A DNA stretch of 37,679 nt from an uncultured Alphaproteobacteria bacterium (lineage in GTDB: Bacteria; Pseudomonadota; Alphaproteobacteria; HIMB59; GCA-002718135). Position numbers and translations under genes: made by a program. How positions within the stretch are numbered: the stretch's first letter is position 1; each line of letters starts with the position of its first letter. The DNA is taken from contig CACJRY010000011.1 of NCBI GenBank assembly GCA_902595855.1, positions 1-37,679 on the forward strand, given 5' to 3'. The notes below the pieces were generated by a model. The model worked only from the letters and a program-made list of their open reading frames with translations. It did no database searches and was not told the DNA's origin. Shown piece by piece: positions 27,091 to 35,408 of this stretch.

Positions 27091-28095
27091 ATGAAAATTT
27101 GTATTGAACGTAGTGATCGAATGGGTGATATGATTTTAACACTGCCTATCATCCAAGGAATAAAAGAAAAAAATCCTAACGCAAGTATTGATGTAGTGGC
27201 CTCAAAAAAAAATTTAAAAATATGTCAATTATCTAATTTGATTGATAAAACTTATGAAAAGACAAATAATTATTCAGCTTTCAAAAAATTAATAAAGTCT
27301 GTTTGTGATGAAAAATATGATTATTACTTTTCTTTTAGTCCTGGCTGGTTTGGTTTATTTCTAGGATATTACTCAAAAAGCAAATTCAAATCAGCATTAA
27401 TTTTAAAATCTCGCTACAAATCAAACATTCTTAGTAAATTTTGGCAAATTATTTTTAGTAAAATATTTTTTTCACAATCAAAAGTAGTTAATCGATTTAA
27501 ATCATTAAGAGAAAATCAAGATATTCATCAAACCAAAGCCATGATGGAAGTCATTCTAAATAGTGGTATTAGTCTTGATAAAAATCATCAATCTAACTTT
27601 TCATTTACAAACGCATTTACCATTAAAAAAGATAAAAAAGTGTGTGTCATCCATCTATCCTCAAAATGGATTAATAAATACTATCAAGAAGATAATTTTT
27701 TAGAATTATTAAAGGCCTTGGAAAAAAAGAATTTAAGTATTTATTTAACATCTGATGAAACAACAAAAAGTAAGTTTCATAAAATTTTTTCTTTATATTC
27801 TTCAGCTGATAAAACTACTGAACTTATCAATAATGAAAAACCAATTTTATTGTGTGATAATTTTGATTTTGAAAACTGGACGAGCCTTCTTAATCAGGCA
27901 AACTATACTATTACGCCTGAAAGTGGATGTACTCATATTGCTTCTCTGACAAGTTCCAAACTTTGTGTTATTTATGATGCAGATAATTCACCAAAAAGCA
28001 TCATGCATGAGTATGCGCCGTGGAATAAAGAATATTTAGCCTTGGAAACAAACGATATTGATCTGAATATAAAACTACTAAACTTTGTCAATTAA
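27091..28095 (+). CDS. Glycosyltransferase family 9 (heptosyltransferase-like)
   Basis: This 334 aa GT-B enzyme is related to ADP-heptose:LPS heptosyltransferases. The N-terminus (RSDRMGDMILTLPIIQGIK) is the GT9 motif where GD and the following hydrophobic residues line the active site. The C-terminal TPESGCTHIASLTSSKLCVIYD corresponds to the donor-binding motif usually written D.G..H.A. The likely role is addition of a heptose or related sugar to the LPS inner core. The last 18 bases overlap, tail to tail, with the next GT9 gene on the other strand. Confidence 0.85.
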   Translation: MKICIERSDRMGDMILTLPIIQGIKEKNPNASIDVVASKKNLKICQLSNLIDKTYEKTNNYSAFKKLIKSVCDEKYDYYFSFSPGWFGLFLGYYSKSKFKSALILKSRYKSNILSKFWQIIFSKIFFSQSKVVNRFKSLRENQDIHQTKAMMEVILNSGISLDKNHQSNFSFTNAFTIKKDKKVCVIHLSSKWINKYYQEDNFLELLKALEKKNLSIYLTSDETTKSKFHKIFSLYSSADKTTELINNEKPILLCDNFDFENWTSLLNQANYTITPESGCTHIASLTSSKLCVIYDADNSPKSIMHEYAPWNKEYLALETNDIDLNIKLLNFVN

Positions 28096-29022
28096 CTTAT
28101 TGTTAGATAAAAAATCTTTTACTTCATCAACACTCAAATCTTCCATTGAGCTTTTAAGAACTAGATGGCTATTTTTTCTAAAGCCCAAGTTTGCTTTTGT
28201 AATAGGATTATCTAAAGCAAGCCATAAAGTATTAACGCTACTAAGTGATGCTACGTGACCGGGACCTGTATCATTTGAAATTATTAGCTTGCATTTATAG
28301 GCAACTGAATAAATAACGTCGGGTGGAGAATTATCGATTAAATTTATAATATTTGTGCACTTATCGAGTATTGGTTTAATGGCATCAGCATCATGCTTGG
28401 TACCAACTAAACAAATATGAAATCCTTTTTCTTCTAAAAAAGAACAAATTTCTTGAAACTTATTTGGTGCCCATTGTTTATATTTACCTGATTGTGATAC
28501 GCCTGGAATAACCATTACTATATCCTTATTTTCAACATCTAGATTATCATGATTATTCTCAAGCCAACTAAAATTTGGATTAATCTCCTCAATACCCAAT
28601 AATTGTAATTGATTTAATAAACCTTGCGTTGGACTCTCAGTTCCTTGAGGCGGGATAATATATCTTTTATGAGCATTACTTCTTGATCCATTTATTTTTG
28701 CTTTTGAAAATATGTTGATAAAAAAATTATAAAGATTAGTTCTTTTTGAATTTTGTAAGTCTATTACTAGATCATATTTTCTATATATAATTTTATTAAT
28801 AAGGCGAAGTGTTGCAAAGAAACCTTTTCGATTATCAATTAGAAATTGATGAAACATATTCATCTTTTTAAAAAAAGGAATAAATTTTTCCTCTGTAACT
28901 AAATCGATAACTGAATTGTTAAATTTTTTTTGAATAGCTAATATAGGGTGTAATGCAAAAACAATATCACCAAGAGAGCCATGTTTAATAACTAAAATTT
29001 TTTTAGGAATGAACTGACTCAT
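28078..29022 (-). CDS. Glycosyltransferase family 9 (heptosyltransferase-like)
   Basis: This is a second GT9 enzyme, 314 aa. It opens with KKILVIKHGSLGDIVFALHPILAI and carries the canonical C-terminal SNDTGPGHVASLSSVNTLWL. VIPGVSQSGKYKQWAPNKF marks the start of the donor domain. It probably adds an LPS core sugar. Its first 20 bases overlap the end of the upstream GT4 gene, indicating coupled translation. It is not obviously a recent copy of the 27091 gene, since the two are similar only at the motifs. Confidence 0.86.
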   Translation of the reverse strand: MSQFIPKKILVIKHGSLGDIVFALHPILAIQKKFNNSVIDLVTEEKFIPFFKKMNMFHQFLIDNRKGFFATLRLINKIIYRKYDLVIDLQNSKRTNLYNFFINIFSKAKINGSRSNAHKRYIIPPQGTESPTQGLLNQLQLLGIEEINPNFSWLENNHDNLDVENKDIVMVIPGVSQSGKYKQWAPNKFQEICSFLEEKGFHICLVGTKHDADAIKPILDKCTNIINLIDNSPPDVIYSVAYKCKLIISNDTGPGHVASLSSVNTLWLALDNPITKANLGFRKNSHLVLKSSMEDLSVDEVKDFLSNNKLIDKV

Positions 29023-30130
29023 AGAATTCTAAATACTGATTAACCATATTTTCTTTTGAAAACTTGTTTTCAATGACTGTTTTTACATTTTGAAGAATTT
29101 TAATTTTTTGATCCTCTGATAAGTTTAATAATAAATCTATTTTGTTTGGTAAACTGACATAATCTTGAGGTGTTGATTTAAAAAAATCACTCAAATTTTC
29201 TAGTTGGTTTTTTGCACCGCCGTAATTAAAAGCTATAACCGGTGTACCAGCATATAACGATTCACTTATAGTTCTGCCAAAACCTTCGGCTCTCAATGGC
29301 AACGAAACTGATAAATCTGCAATGTCAAATAATAAACGCATCTCCTCTTTGTTAACACTACCTAATATTTTCATAGTGTCGTTTAAATTACTTTTATTTA
29401 TTTTTTCACGGAGTTGTTTTGTATAACTGTTATTTTTAGTATCTCCAGCAAAAAGAACTAAAATACTTTCTGTGGTAATTTTTTTTATAACATCAACAAA
29501 TTCCAACTGACCTTTCCAACGTGTTATTCTTGCGGGAAAAAGAATAATTTTTTTTGACTTGTCAATCTGATGTCTATTTATAAAATCTTCTTTATAGGTT
29601 TTATTGATAGGTTTATTAAAATATTCTATATCAATTCCCCTATTGATGACTGATATATTTTTATTCGTAATATTATATTTTTTTATAACTGATTCTTTTA
29701 CATACTCTGATATTGCAATCAAATGATCCATTTTAGATAATCCCTTATTATATATTTTTTTAATAAAGGAATTTCCACCATACACATTATGAAAAGTAGA
29801 AATTGTTTTAATATTATTTTTTGACATTAAATTTACCATCCAAGCAGGACCTCTAGATCGAACATGCACTAAATTAATATTATTTATTTGAATAAATTTA
29901 TTAATTTTACTTCCTATTGAAGGATATGAAAAAAAGTTTTTGCTCGATACAGGTAATTGATGCACATGAACAAAATTGTCATCAAGTTCTTTAATCATTT
30001 TGCCGCCAGAAGTGATAATAAAATTCTTAATTTGTTTCTGAGCCAAAAAATTAGCTACATCTACCGTGCCTCTTTCGACACCTCCAGAATCAAGAGAGGG
30101 GACTATTTGTACAAGATTAAAGGATGACAT
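29003..30130 (-). CDS. Glycosyltransferase family 4
   Basis: This 375 aa GT-B enzyme has the acceptor-side loop SLDSGGVERGTVDVANFL and the linker ITRWKGQLEFVDVI. The donor motif EX7E is EGFGRTISE, followed by GTPVIAFNYGGA. It resembles the LPS core or lipid-linked sugar transferases often found next to GT9 genes. It is the first gene of a two-gene minus-strand operon with the 28078 enzyme, and divergent from the hydrolase at 30158 (27-base gap). Confidence 0.88.
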   Translation of the reverse strand: MSSFNLVQIVPSLDSGGVERGTVDVANFLAQKQIKNFIITSGGKMIKELDDNFVHVHQLPVSSKNFFSYPSIGSKINKFIQINNINLVHVRSRGPAWMVNLMSKNNIKTISTFHNVYGGNSFIKKIYNKGLSKMDHLIAISEYVKESVIKKYNITNKNISVINRGIDIEYFNKPINKTYKEDFINRHQIDKSKKIILFPARITRWKGQLEFVDVIKKITTESILVLFAGDTKNNSYTKQLREKINKSNLNDTMKILGSVNKEEMRLLFDIADLSVSLPLRAEGFGRTISESLYAGTPVIAFNYGGAKNQLENLSDFFKSTPQDYVSLPNKIDLLLNLSEDQKIKILQNVKTVIENKFSKENMVNQYLEFYESVHS

Positions 30131-30157
30131 TTCGAGTTAATATTTGTATTCTATAAT

Positions 30158-30892
30158 ATGCGTTTTTATAAAAACAAACAAAACCATAAAATTGCCTATA
30201 AATCCTTAAAAGGAAGAAGGTTAGGCATTATTTTTATTCACGGATTGAACTCTGATATGAATGGTGGCAAAGCGCTCTCGATAGAGCGATATGCTAGGAA
30301 AAACAAACTTAATTTTGTTCGTTTTGATTGCCGAGGTCATGGCAAGTCTGAGGGAAAATTTGAAGATTTTAACATGTCTGATTGGAGAAAAGATCTTTTA
30401 GATATTATCGACAATGTTGCTAGAGGGCCTCAAATTCTCGTCGGTAGCAGTATGGGTGGGTGGTTAATGATGTTGGCTGCCAAAGCAAGACCACAAAGAA
30501 TAAAAGGATTAATCGGCTTAGCAGCAGCACCCGACTTTGGAAAAGATTTATACAACGCACTAAATAAAAAAAATAAAAAAGAAATTTCAACTAAAGGTAT
30601 CACTAAATATACCTCCTATGGTTTTAGCTATTACTTAACAAAAAAATTTTTTATTGAAGCAGAAAAAAATAGAGTTCTCAAAAATCCATTTCGGTTTTCA
30701 AAACCAATGGTATTAATTCACGGTTTAAAAGATAATGTTGTTAAAGAAGATGTGCCTAAGAAAATACTTAAAAAGGTAACTGGTAAAAATGTTAACATTA
30801 TTTATCTCAAAGAAAGTGATCACCGCTTATCCACGGAAACTGATTTAGAAATGATTACACAATCAATAGAGTATATAAGAAAGACTAAATAA
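30158..30892 (+). CDS. Alpha/beta hydrolase, ABHD10-like
   Basis: This 244 aa serine hydrolase has the oxyanion motif IFIHGLNSDMNGGKA, the nucleophile elbow GSSMGGW (S98), an acid in GLKDNVV (D192) and the catalytic histidine in ESDHRLS (H222). The triad is complete, and the DCRGHGKSEG segment is typical of the ABHD10/palmitoyl-thioesterase-like bacterial family. It is cytoplasmic, with no signal peptide. The substrate is an ester or thioester of unknown nature. A perfect TATAAT sits directly against the ATG. Confidence 0.85.
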   Translation: MRFYKNKQNHKIAYKSLKGRRLGIIFIHGLNSDMNGGKALSIERYARKNKLNFVRFDCRGHGKSEGKFEDFNMSDWRKDLLDIIDNVARGPQILVGSSMGGWLMMLAAKARPQRIKGLIGLAAAPDFGKDLYNALNKKNKKEISTKGITKYTSYGFSYYLTKKFFIEAEKNRVLKNPFRFSKPMVLIHGLKDNVVKEDVPKKILKKVTGKNVNIIYLKESDHRLSTETDLEMITQSIEYIRKTK

Positions 30893-30932
30893 ATTATTTA
30901 ACCCTTCTCTTCTTAGTGTTAGTATAATCATA

Positions 30933-31124
30933 ATGATTTGTATTAAAGCCAATATACCTGAAGAGCTCTCTCAAATTGATGATGAATTAAAAGCCATTTA
31001 CCATAGTAGTGACACTGTGTGTTTTTTTATATTTAAAACACGAGAACAAAGAAATAATTTTATTGAACGAACCAAAGGAATGAAAAAAATTGAGAGAGAA
31101 AAGATTTACGAGGAGTATAATTAA
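30933..31124 (+). CDS. Small hypothetical protein, 63 aa
   Basis: I do not recognise this protein. It is charged, with a short beta-like stretch (TVCFFIFKT) and a helical basic/acidic second half (EQRNNFIERTKGMKKIEREKIYEEY). It has no signal or membrane segment. It starts 40 bases after the hydrolase and ends 3 bases before the oxygenase ATG, a spacing that favours a real co-transcribed gene. TATAAT at 30923-30928 lies so close to the ATG that it would make the start leaderless or truncated, so it may be fortuitous. Confidence 0.55.
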   Translation: MICIKANIPEELSQIDDELKAIYHSSDTVCFFIFKTREQRNNFIERTKGMKKIEREKIYEEYN

Positions 31125-31127
31125 TTA

Positions 31128-31973
31128 ATGAGTCTTAAAAATTTGTCCTACTTTATAGATATTAAAAATTTTCCAATTAATGAGCCAGAAAGTGCTAAAT
31201 ATAAAAAAATTGTAAAAGAAGCACAAGAAGCATTAGAATTTGATGGATGTTATGTGTTGCCCTCAATCGTCAATAAGGAAGCTATTAACGATATGCGTGC
31301 AGAATCTACAAAAATTGAAAGTTTGGCTCATTATACATCAAATAAAGTAAATGTTTATTTTTCAAAAGATGATCCAACTTACCCAGAAGATCACCCACGA
31401 CGTTTTTTTATGGAACGAAGCAACGGATTTGTATCTGGAGATAAATTTCCAGAAAATTCTATTATTAAGGAGTTATACTATTCAGAAGAACTTAAAAACT
31501 TTATTGCTGATTGTCTAGGTATACCAATATATCATTATGCGGACCCTCTTGCATCGTTAACGATGAATGTAAATAAACCGGGTGATCGTTTTTCATGGCA
31601 TTATGACACGAATGAATTTACCGTAACCATGCTAGTTCAAGATTGTGATGAAGGGGGTGTGTTTCAATACGTACCTAATATTCGTAATAAAGAAGATGAA
31701 TGTTATGATGAGGTATTACAACTTTTAAAAGGTGATATGTCGCGTGTAAAAGAAATAAAATTAAATGAAGGCGATCTTCAACTCTTCAAAGGTCGTTATG
31801 CATTACACCGTGCAACAAGAGCAGAGGGAAGTACAACAAGAAATCTTGTTGTCTATACGTATACTGAAAAAGAAAATGTTATAGGATCAAGTTACCGATC
31901 AGAAGAATTGTACGGTAAAACTCTTGATGTTCATAAAGAGAAAAGAGTTCGAAGTGACTCACTCACTGATTAG
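31128..31973 (+). CDS. Fe(II)/2-oxoglutarate-dependent oxygenase, BesD-like
   Basis: This 281 aa protein has a cupin-type iron site. H158 and D160 lie in SWHYDTNEFTVTMLVQD, and the distal H227 in ALHRATR, with R231 or R238 as candidate 2-oxoglutarate anchors. The H-to-H spacing (69) and the DTNEFTVT block resemble what I recall of the BesD/HalD amino-acid radical halogenases (H137, G139, H204 in BesD). This protein keeps the aspartate, so it should hydroxylate rather than chlorinate. A free amino acid is the likeliest substrate by family. The next gene starts 1 base after its stop. Confidence 0.75.
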   Translation: MSLKNLSYFIDIKNFPINEPESAKYKKIVKEAQEALEFDGCYVLPSIVNKEAINDMRAESTKIESLAHYTSNKVNVYFSKDDPTYPEDHPRRFFMERSNGFVSGDKFPENSIIKELYYSEELKNFIADCLGIPIYHYADPLASLTMNVNKPGDRFSWHYDTNEFTVTMLVQDCDEGGVFQYVPNIRNKEDECYDEVLQLLKGDMSRVKEIKLNEGDLQLFKGRYALHRATRAEGSTTRNLVVYTYTEKENVIGSSYRSEELYGKTLDVHKEKRVRSDSLTD

Positions 31974-31974
31974 T

Positions 31975-32910
31975 ATGAAAAAAGTTGGTGTTATTGGACT
32001 GGGCAACATGGGTAGCGCTGTTGCTAAAAATATTTTGCGTGCAAATTTTCCTCTCTCTGTTTATGATATTAGAAAAGAAGCTAGTGATAAGCTTGTTAAA
32101 GCTGGTGCTGTTTGGAAAAATTCGCCTAAAGAATTAGTTAATGAAGTTGATATTGTTGTCTCCATGGTTTTTGGTCCAAAAGAAATTGAAACGGTGATGA
32201 AAAATGATGATGGTATTCTTCAAGGCAATTGTAATCATAAAAGTTGGATAGATCTGACGACCAGTAGTCCTACCCTAATGAGGAATTTAGCAAAGGAATT
32301 TGAATCGTTGGGTGGTTTTGCTGTTGATGCTCCAGTTACAGGATCTTTGGATGCTGCTATTAGAGGTGATATGATCATGTTCGTTGGTGGTACTGATGAG
32401 GCTGTTAAGAATGTAAAAGAAGTTTTGCAGGCAATCGGAGAGATAAGACGAGTTGGCGATTATGGTAATGGTTACGTCGCCAAATTAGTTAATAATCAGC
32501 TTTGGAAAATAAACGCAGCGGCCATTGGAGAGGCAATGGTACTTGCTAAAAAGGCAGGATTAGAACCAAATTTGTGGTGGGAGGTGATGAAAGGTGGAGC
32601 AGCAGATAGTTTTGTGTTGCAACATGACGTTCCATCTATTTTTGCTGGTCATTATGATCCATCATTTCGTGTTGAATTAGCTTTAAAGGATCTAGATCTT
32701 ATTCAAGATTTAATCAAAGAATATGGGACACGTTCAGAACTAACACAAGCATGTCACGATCGCTTTCAGGAAGCAAAAGATCGATACGGTAAAGAAGCTG
32801 GGGAAATGACTGTATGCAAATTAATTGAAGAGGATGCGAATATCAATTTGAGAGTTAAGGGTAATTGGACTGCACCTTGGGAGGTAAAACATTCAAGTGA
32901 AGATACTTAA
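31975..32910 (+). CDS. Beta-hydroxyacid dehydrogenase (HIBADH/GarR family)
   Basis: I place the start at ATG 31975, giving 311 aa beginning MKKVGVIGLGNMGS. A longer frame from 31924 would run into the oxygenase gene. The Rossmann motif GLGNMG (8-13), the substrate loop DAPVTGSLDAA (118-128) and the catalytic lysine K170 in GYVAKLVNNQ are complete. These enzymes oxidise beta-hydroxy acids such as 3-hydroxyisobutyrate or tartronate semialdehyde with NAD(P). In this operon the substrate could be a hydroxy acid formed after the oxygenase step, which is inference. The next gene begins on the base after the stop. Confidence 0.88.
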   Translation: MKKVGVIGLGNMGSAVAKNILRANFPLSVYDIRKEASDKLVKAGAVWKNSPKELVNEVDIVVSMVFGPKEIETVMKNDDGILQGNCNHKSWIDLTTSSPTLMRNLAKEFESLGGFAVDAPVTGSLDAAIRGDMIMFVGGTDEAVKNVKEVLQAIGEIRRVGDYGNGYVAKLVNNQLWKINAAAIGEAMVLAKKAGLEPNLWWEVMKGGAADSFVLQHDVPSIFAGHYDPSFRVELALKDLDLIQDLIKEYGTRSELTQACHDRFQEAKDRYGKEAGEMTVCKLIEEDANINLRVKGNWTAPWEVKHSSEDT

Positions 32911-33876
32911 ATGAATAATAAACCTGATCTTGCATCTTTGTTTGGGGCAACAAAGTCTGATACTTTTTTAGGATTAGATCCCTGTCATAATCTAGACTCT
33001 ATAGATGCGTCTTCTGCTTTTGTTGGTGTGCCTTGTGCTACACCTTATAGGTCTGTTGGCCCTTATGCTAAAAATGGTCCCTCTTCCATTCGAAATGCAA
33101 TTGCTTCATTAAATGCAAATCTTGATAGACATAATTTTGATTTAGGAGGTCAAATTTTTCCTCAAGGATCAATTAAGGCTGTTGACTGTGGAGATATAAG
33201 TTGGGATGAAAAAAATTTTCAAGAAAACAGATCTATTATTTCTGAAACAGTAAAAAAAATTTTAAAAAATAATGTCGTACCAATTCTTGTTGGGGGTGAT
33301 GATTCCATTCCAATTCCAATGCTAGAGGCTATGAGCTCGAAGGGGAAAGATTTTACCGTCCTGCAAATAGATGCTCATATTGATTGGAGAGAAATTCATA
33401 TGGAAGAACGATATGGTTTGTCTTCCACGATGCGTAGAGCATCTGAAATGAGTCATATAAAAAAAATTATACAAGTAGGAGCAAGGGGAATAGGTTCTGG
33501 GCATCCACAAGATTTTGAAGATGCTAAAAATTGGGGGGTAAAATTTTATTTAGCAGATGATGTTCATTCTAATGGGCTAGATCCAATTTTAGAAAATATT
33601 GATCAGAATTCTAGTGTAATAATTTGTATTGATATTGACTCAATGGATCCATCCATAACTCCAAATACTATTGGTAGAGTGCCTGGAGGACTTACATACT
33701 TTCAAGTTTTAAATTTAATAAAAGGTGTAGCTCAAAAGGCAAAAATTGAAGCAATGGATTTTGCAGAAATAATGCCAGAGGTTGATATTGATGGAATTGG
33801 TGGATTAACTGTATCGAGATTAATAGCATCTTCCATGGGCGTAATTGCTCGCCAAAAACAAAGGGCTGATAGTTAA
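32911..33876 (+). CDS. Ureohydrolase (arginase/agmatinase family), GGDDS variant
   Basis: This 321 aa member of the ureohydrolase superfamily hydrolyses a guanidino group to release urea. The dimetal motifs are GGDDS (128-132), DAHID (D154, H156, D158) and DIDSMDPS (D241, D243), with FAEIMPE (E286) later. The first motif has aspartate D131 where arginases and most agmatinases have histidine (GGDHS). I recall GGDDS in some agmatinase-annotated relatives, so it may define a subfamily. Candidate substrates include agmatine, guanidinobutyrate or guanidine itself. It sits between the dehydrogenase (0-base gap) and the kinase (1-base gap). Confidence 0.82.
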   Translation: MNNKPDLASLFGATKSDTFLGLDPCHNLDSIDASSAFVGVPCATPYRSVGPYAKNGPSSIRNAIASLNANLDRHNFDLGGQIFPQGSIKAVDCGDISWDEKNFQENRSIISETVKKILKNNVVPILVGGDDSIPIPMLEAMSSKGKDFTVLQIDAHIDWREIHMEERYGLSSTMRRASEMSHIKKIIQVGARGIGSGHPQDFEDAKNWGVKFYLADDVHSNGLDPILENIDQNSSVIICIDIDSMDPSITPNTIGRVPGGLTYFQVLNLIKGVAQKAKIEAMDFAEIMPEVDIDGIGGLTVSRLIASSMGVIARQKQRADS

Positions 33877-33877
33877 T

Positions 33878-35335
33878 ATGTTTTTAGGTATTGATGTTGG
33901 AAGCACAGCAATAAAATTAGGGATAGTAAACACTGAAGGAAAATTAATCTCTTACTTTAATTCCCCTTACTCTACTGCAGCAATTTCAGAAGATCATATA
34001 GAGCAAGATCCAAACGATTGGATTAAATTAATAATAAAAGGTTTAACTGAATTTAAAAACAATAATCCTAACTGTCAATTAAGTGGACTATCAATGTGCA
34101 GCCAAGTAAATACTCATATATTTGTAGATGAAAACGGAGAAGCTCTATTACCTGCAATTTTTTGGCAAGATACCAGAGCAAAAAGTGAAGCTAAAGAAAT
34201 AGATTCTAAAATTAGTGATGAACAAAAAATCTCCTGGTGGGGAACACCGATGCCCATTGATGCGAGTCATGTAATTTCAAGAATGCTATGGGTTAAAAAA
34301 AATAAACCTGATGTATGGGCAAAAACAAAGTATGTAATGTTGCCAAAAGATTATTGTATTTTTAAATTATCAGGGGAAATTGTAAGTGACCCTTTATCGA
34401 ATATTGGTTTAGTTGATAATAATTTAAAATATATTGATGATCTTTTAAGTTTAGTTTCAGGCACACCAGCAAAGTTACCACCACTAAAAAAAATGATTGA
34501 ACAAGTTGGTGTAATTAAAAAAGAGCTACCTTTTAACGGAACAAAAATAATTAATGGAACAATGGATGCTTGGATAGGAATTCTGGGAAGCGGTGGTTTT
34601 GAAAATAAAAAAAATATTTATTTAAGTGGAACAAGTGAAATTTTAGGGATTAATTCGAAAGAAGTTATTCCAACGCCAGGTATTATTATTTTTCCTGAAG
34701 ATGAAAATATTAAGTTACACGCAGGTCCAACACAAAGTGGAGGTGCTTCAAAGCTTTGGTTCTGTAATCTATTTAATTTAACCCCACTTGAAATGAATAA
34801 GCTTGTAGAAAATGAAAACTTTAATGATGTTTCACCTATTTTTTTACCACATTTACAAGGAGAGCGAGCACCATTGTGGAACCCTGATTTAAAAGGAATT
34901 TTTTATGGTATGAACTCCAAAACAAATAAAGGCAATCTTGCTCGATCAGTTTATGAAGGAGTTTCTTTTTCTGCAAAATTAATACTTGAGTCTCTAGAAA
35001 AATCCTCAAATTGTATCAATGAAGAAATAAATTGTGGCGGAGGTGGATTTCAAGCTGATATTTGGAATCAAATTCGCGCAAATATATTAAATAAAAAAAT
35101 TAATCGATTATCAATTAAAGATCCAGGGATACTTGGTTCAGTTGGTATAGCAGGTTATGGATCAGGAACATTTTCAAACATTGATGAAGCATTTAATGAA
35201 ATGACCAGTTTTGATAAATTTTATGAACCAGATCAAAATTTGAAAAATTATTATTCAGATTTTTATGAAATTTTTAAAAATATTACTGAGAGTAATATTA
35301 AAATAAGTGAAAAATTCTTTGAATTTTCAAGATAA
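33878..35335 (+). CDS. FGGY-family carbohydrate kinase
   Basis: This ATP-dependent kinase of sugars or polyols has 485 aa from ATG 33878. The longer frame from 33845 overlaps the ureohydrolase. The N-terminal phosphate loop is GIDVGSTAIKLGIVN. FWQDTRA contacts substrate and GTMDAWIG contains the likely catalytic base D230. The adenine-side motif NCGGGGFQADIWNQIRANIL is near the C-terminus. The closest general match is xylulokinase-like FGGY enzymes, but the substrate is not predictable. It starts 1 base after the ureohydrolase stop and precedes the sugar-type ABC genes. Confidence 0.88.
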   Translation: MFLGIDVGSTAIKLGIVNTEGKLISYFNSPYSTAAISEDHIEQDPNDWIKLIIKGLTEFKNNNPNCQLSGLSMCSQVNTHIFVDENGEALLPAIFWQDTRAKSEAKEIDSKISDEQKISWWGTPMPIDASHVISRMLWVKKNKPDVWAKTKYVMLPKDYCIFKLSGEIVSDPLSNIGLVDNNLKYIDDLLSLVSGTPAKLPPLKKMIEQVGVIKKELPFNGTKIINGTMDAWIGILGSGGFENKKNIYLSGTSEILGINSKEVIPTPGIIIFPEDENIKLHAGPTQSGGASKLWFCNLFNLTPLEMNKLVENENFNDVSPIFLPHLQGERAPLWNPDLKGIFYGMNSKTNKGNLARSVYEGVSFSAKLILESLEKSSNCINEEINCGGGGFQADIWNQIRANILNKKINRLSIKDPGILGSVGIAGYGSGTFSNIDEAFNEMTSFDKFYEPDQNLKNYYSDFYEIFKNITESNIKISEKFFEFSR

Positions 35336-35358
35336 TTAGTACATTCAACTCAAATTCC

Positions 35359-35385
35359 TTGATAATGATATTGTGACTGTATAAA
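35359..35385 (+). promoter_or_regulatory. Candidate promoter of the substrate-binding protein gene
   Basis: TTGATA (35359-35364) and TATAAA (35380-35385) are spaced by 15 bases, slightly short for sigma70. A 5' leader of about 15 bases would follow, including the strong GGAGGA ribosome-binding site. Confidence 0.35.
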
Positions 35386-35408
35386 AAATGATCAACTATG
35401 GAGGAATT

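Noticed and set aside
31924-31974. Longer N-terminus for the beta-hydroxyacid dehydrogenase
   Set aside because: It would overlap the oxygenase gene by 50 bases. The Rossmann fold begins right at MKKVGVIG (31975).
33845-33877. Longer N-terminus for the FGGY kinase
   Set aside because: It overlaps the end of the ureohydrolase. The phosphate-binding loop begins at MFLGIDVG (33878).
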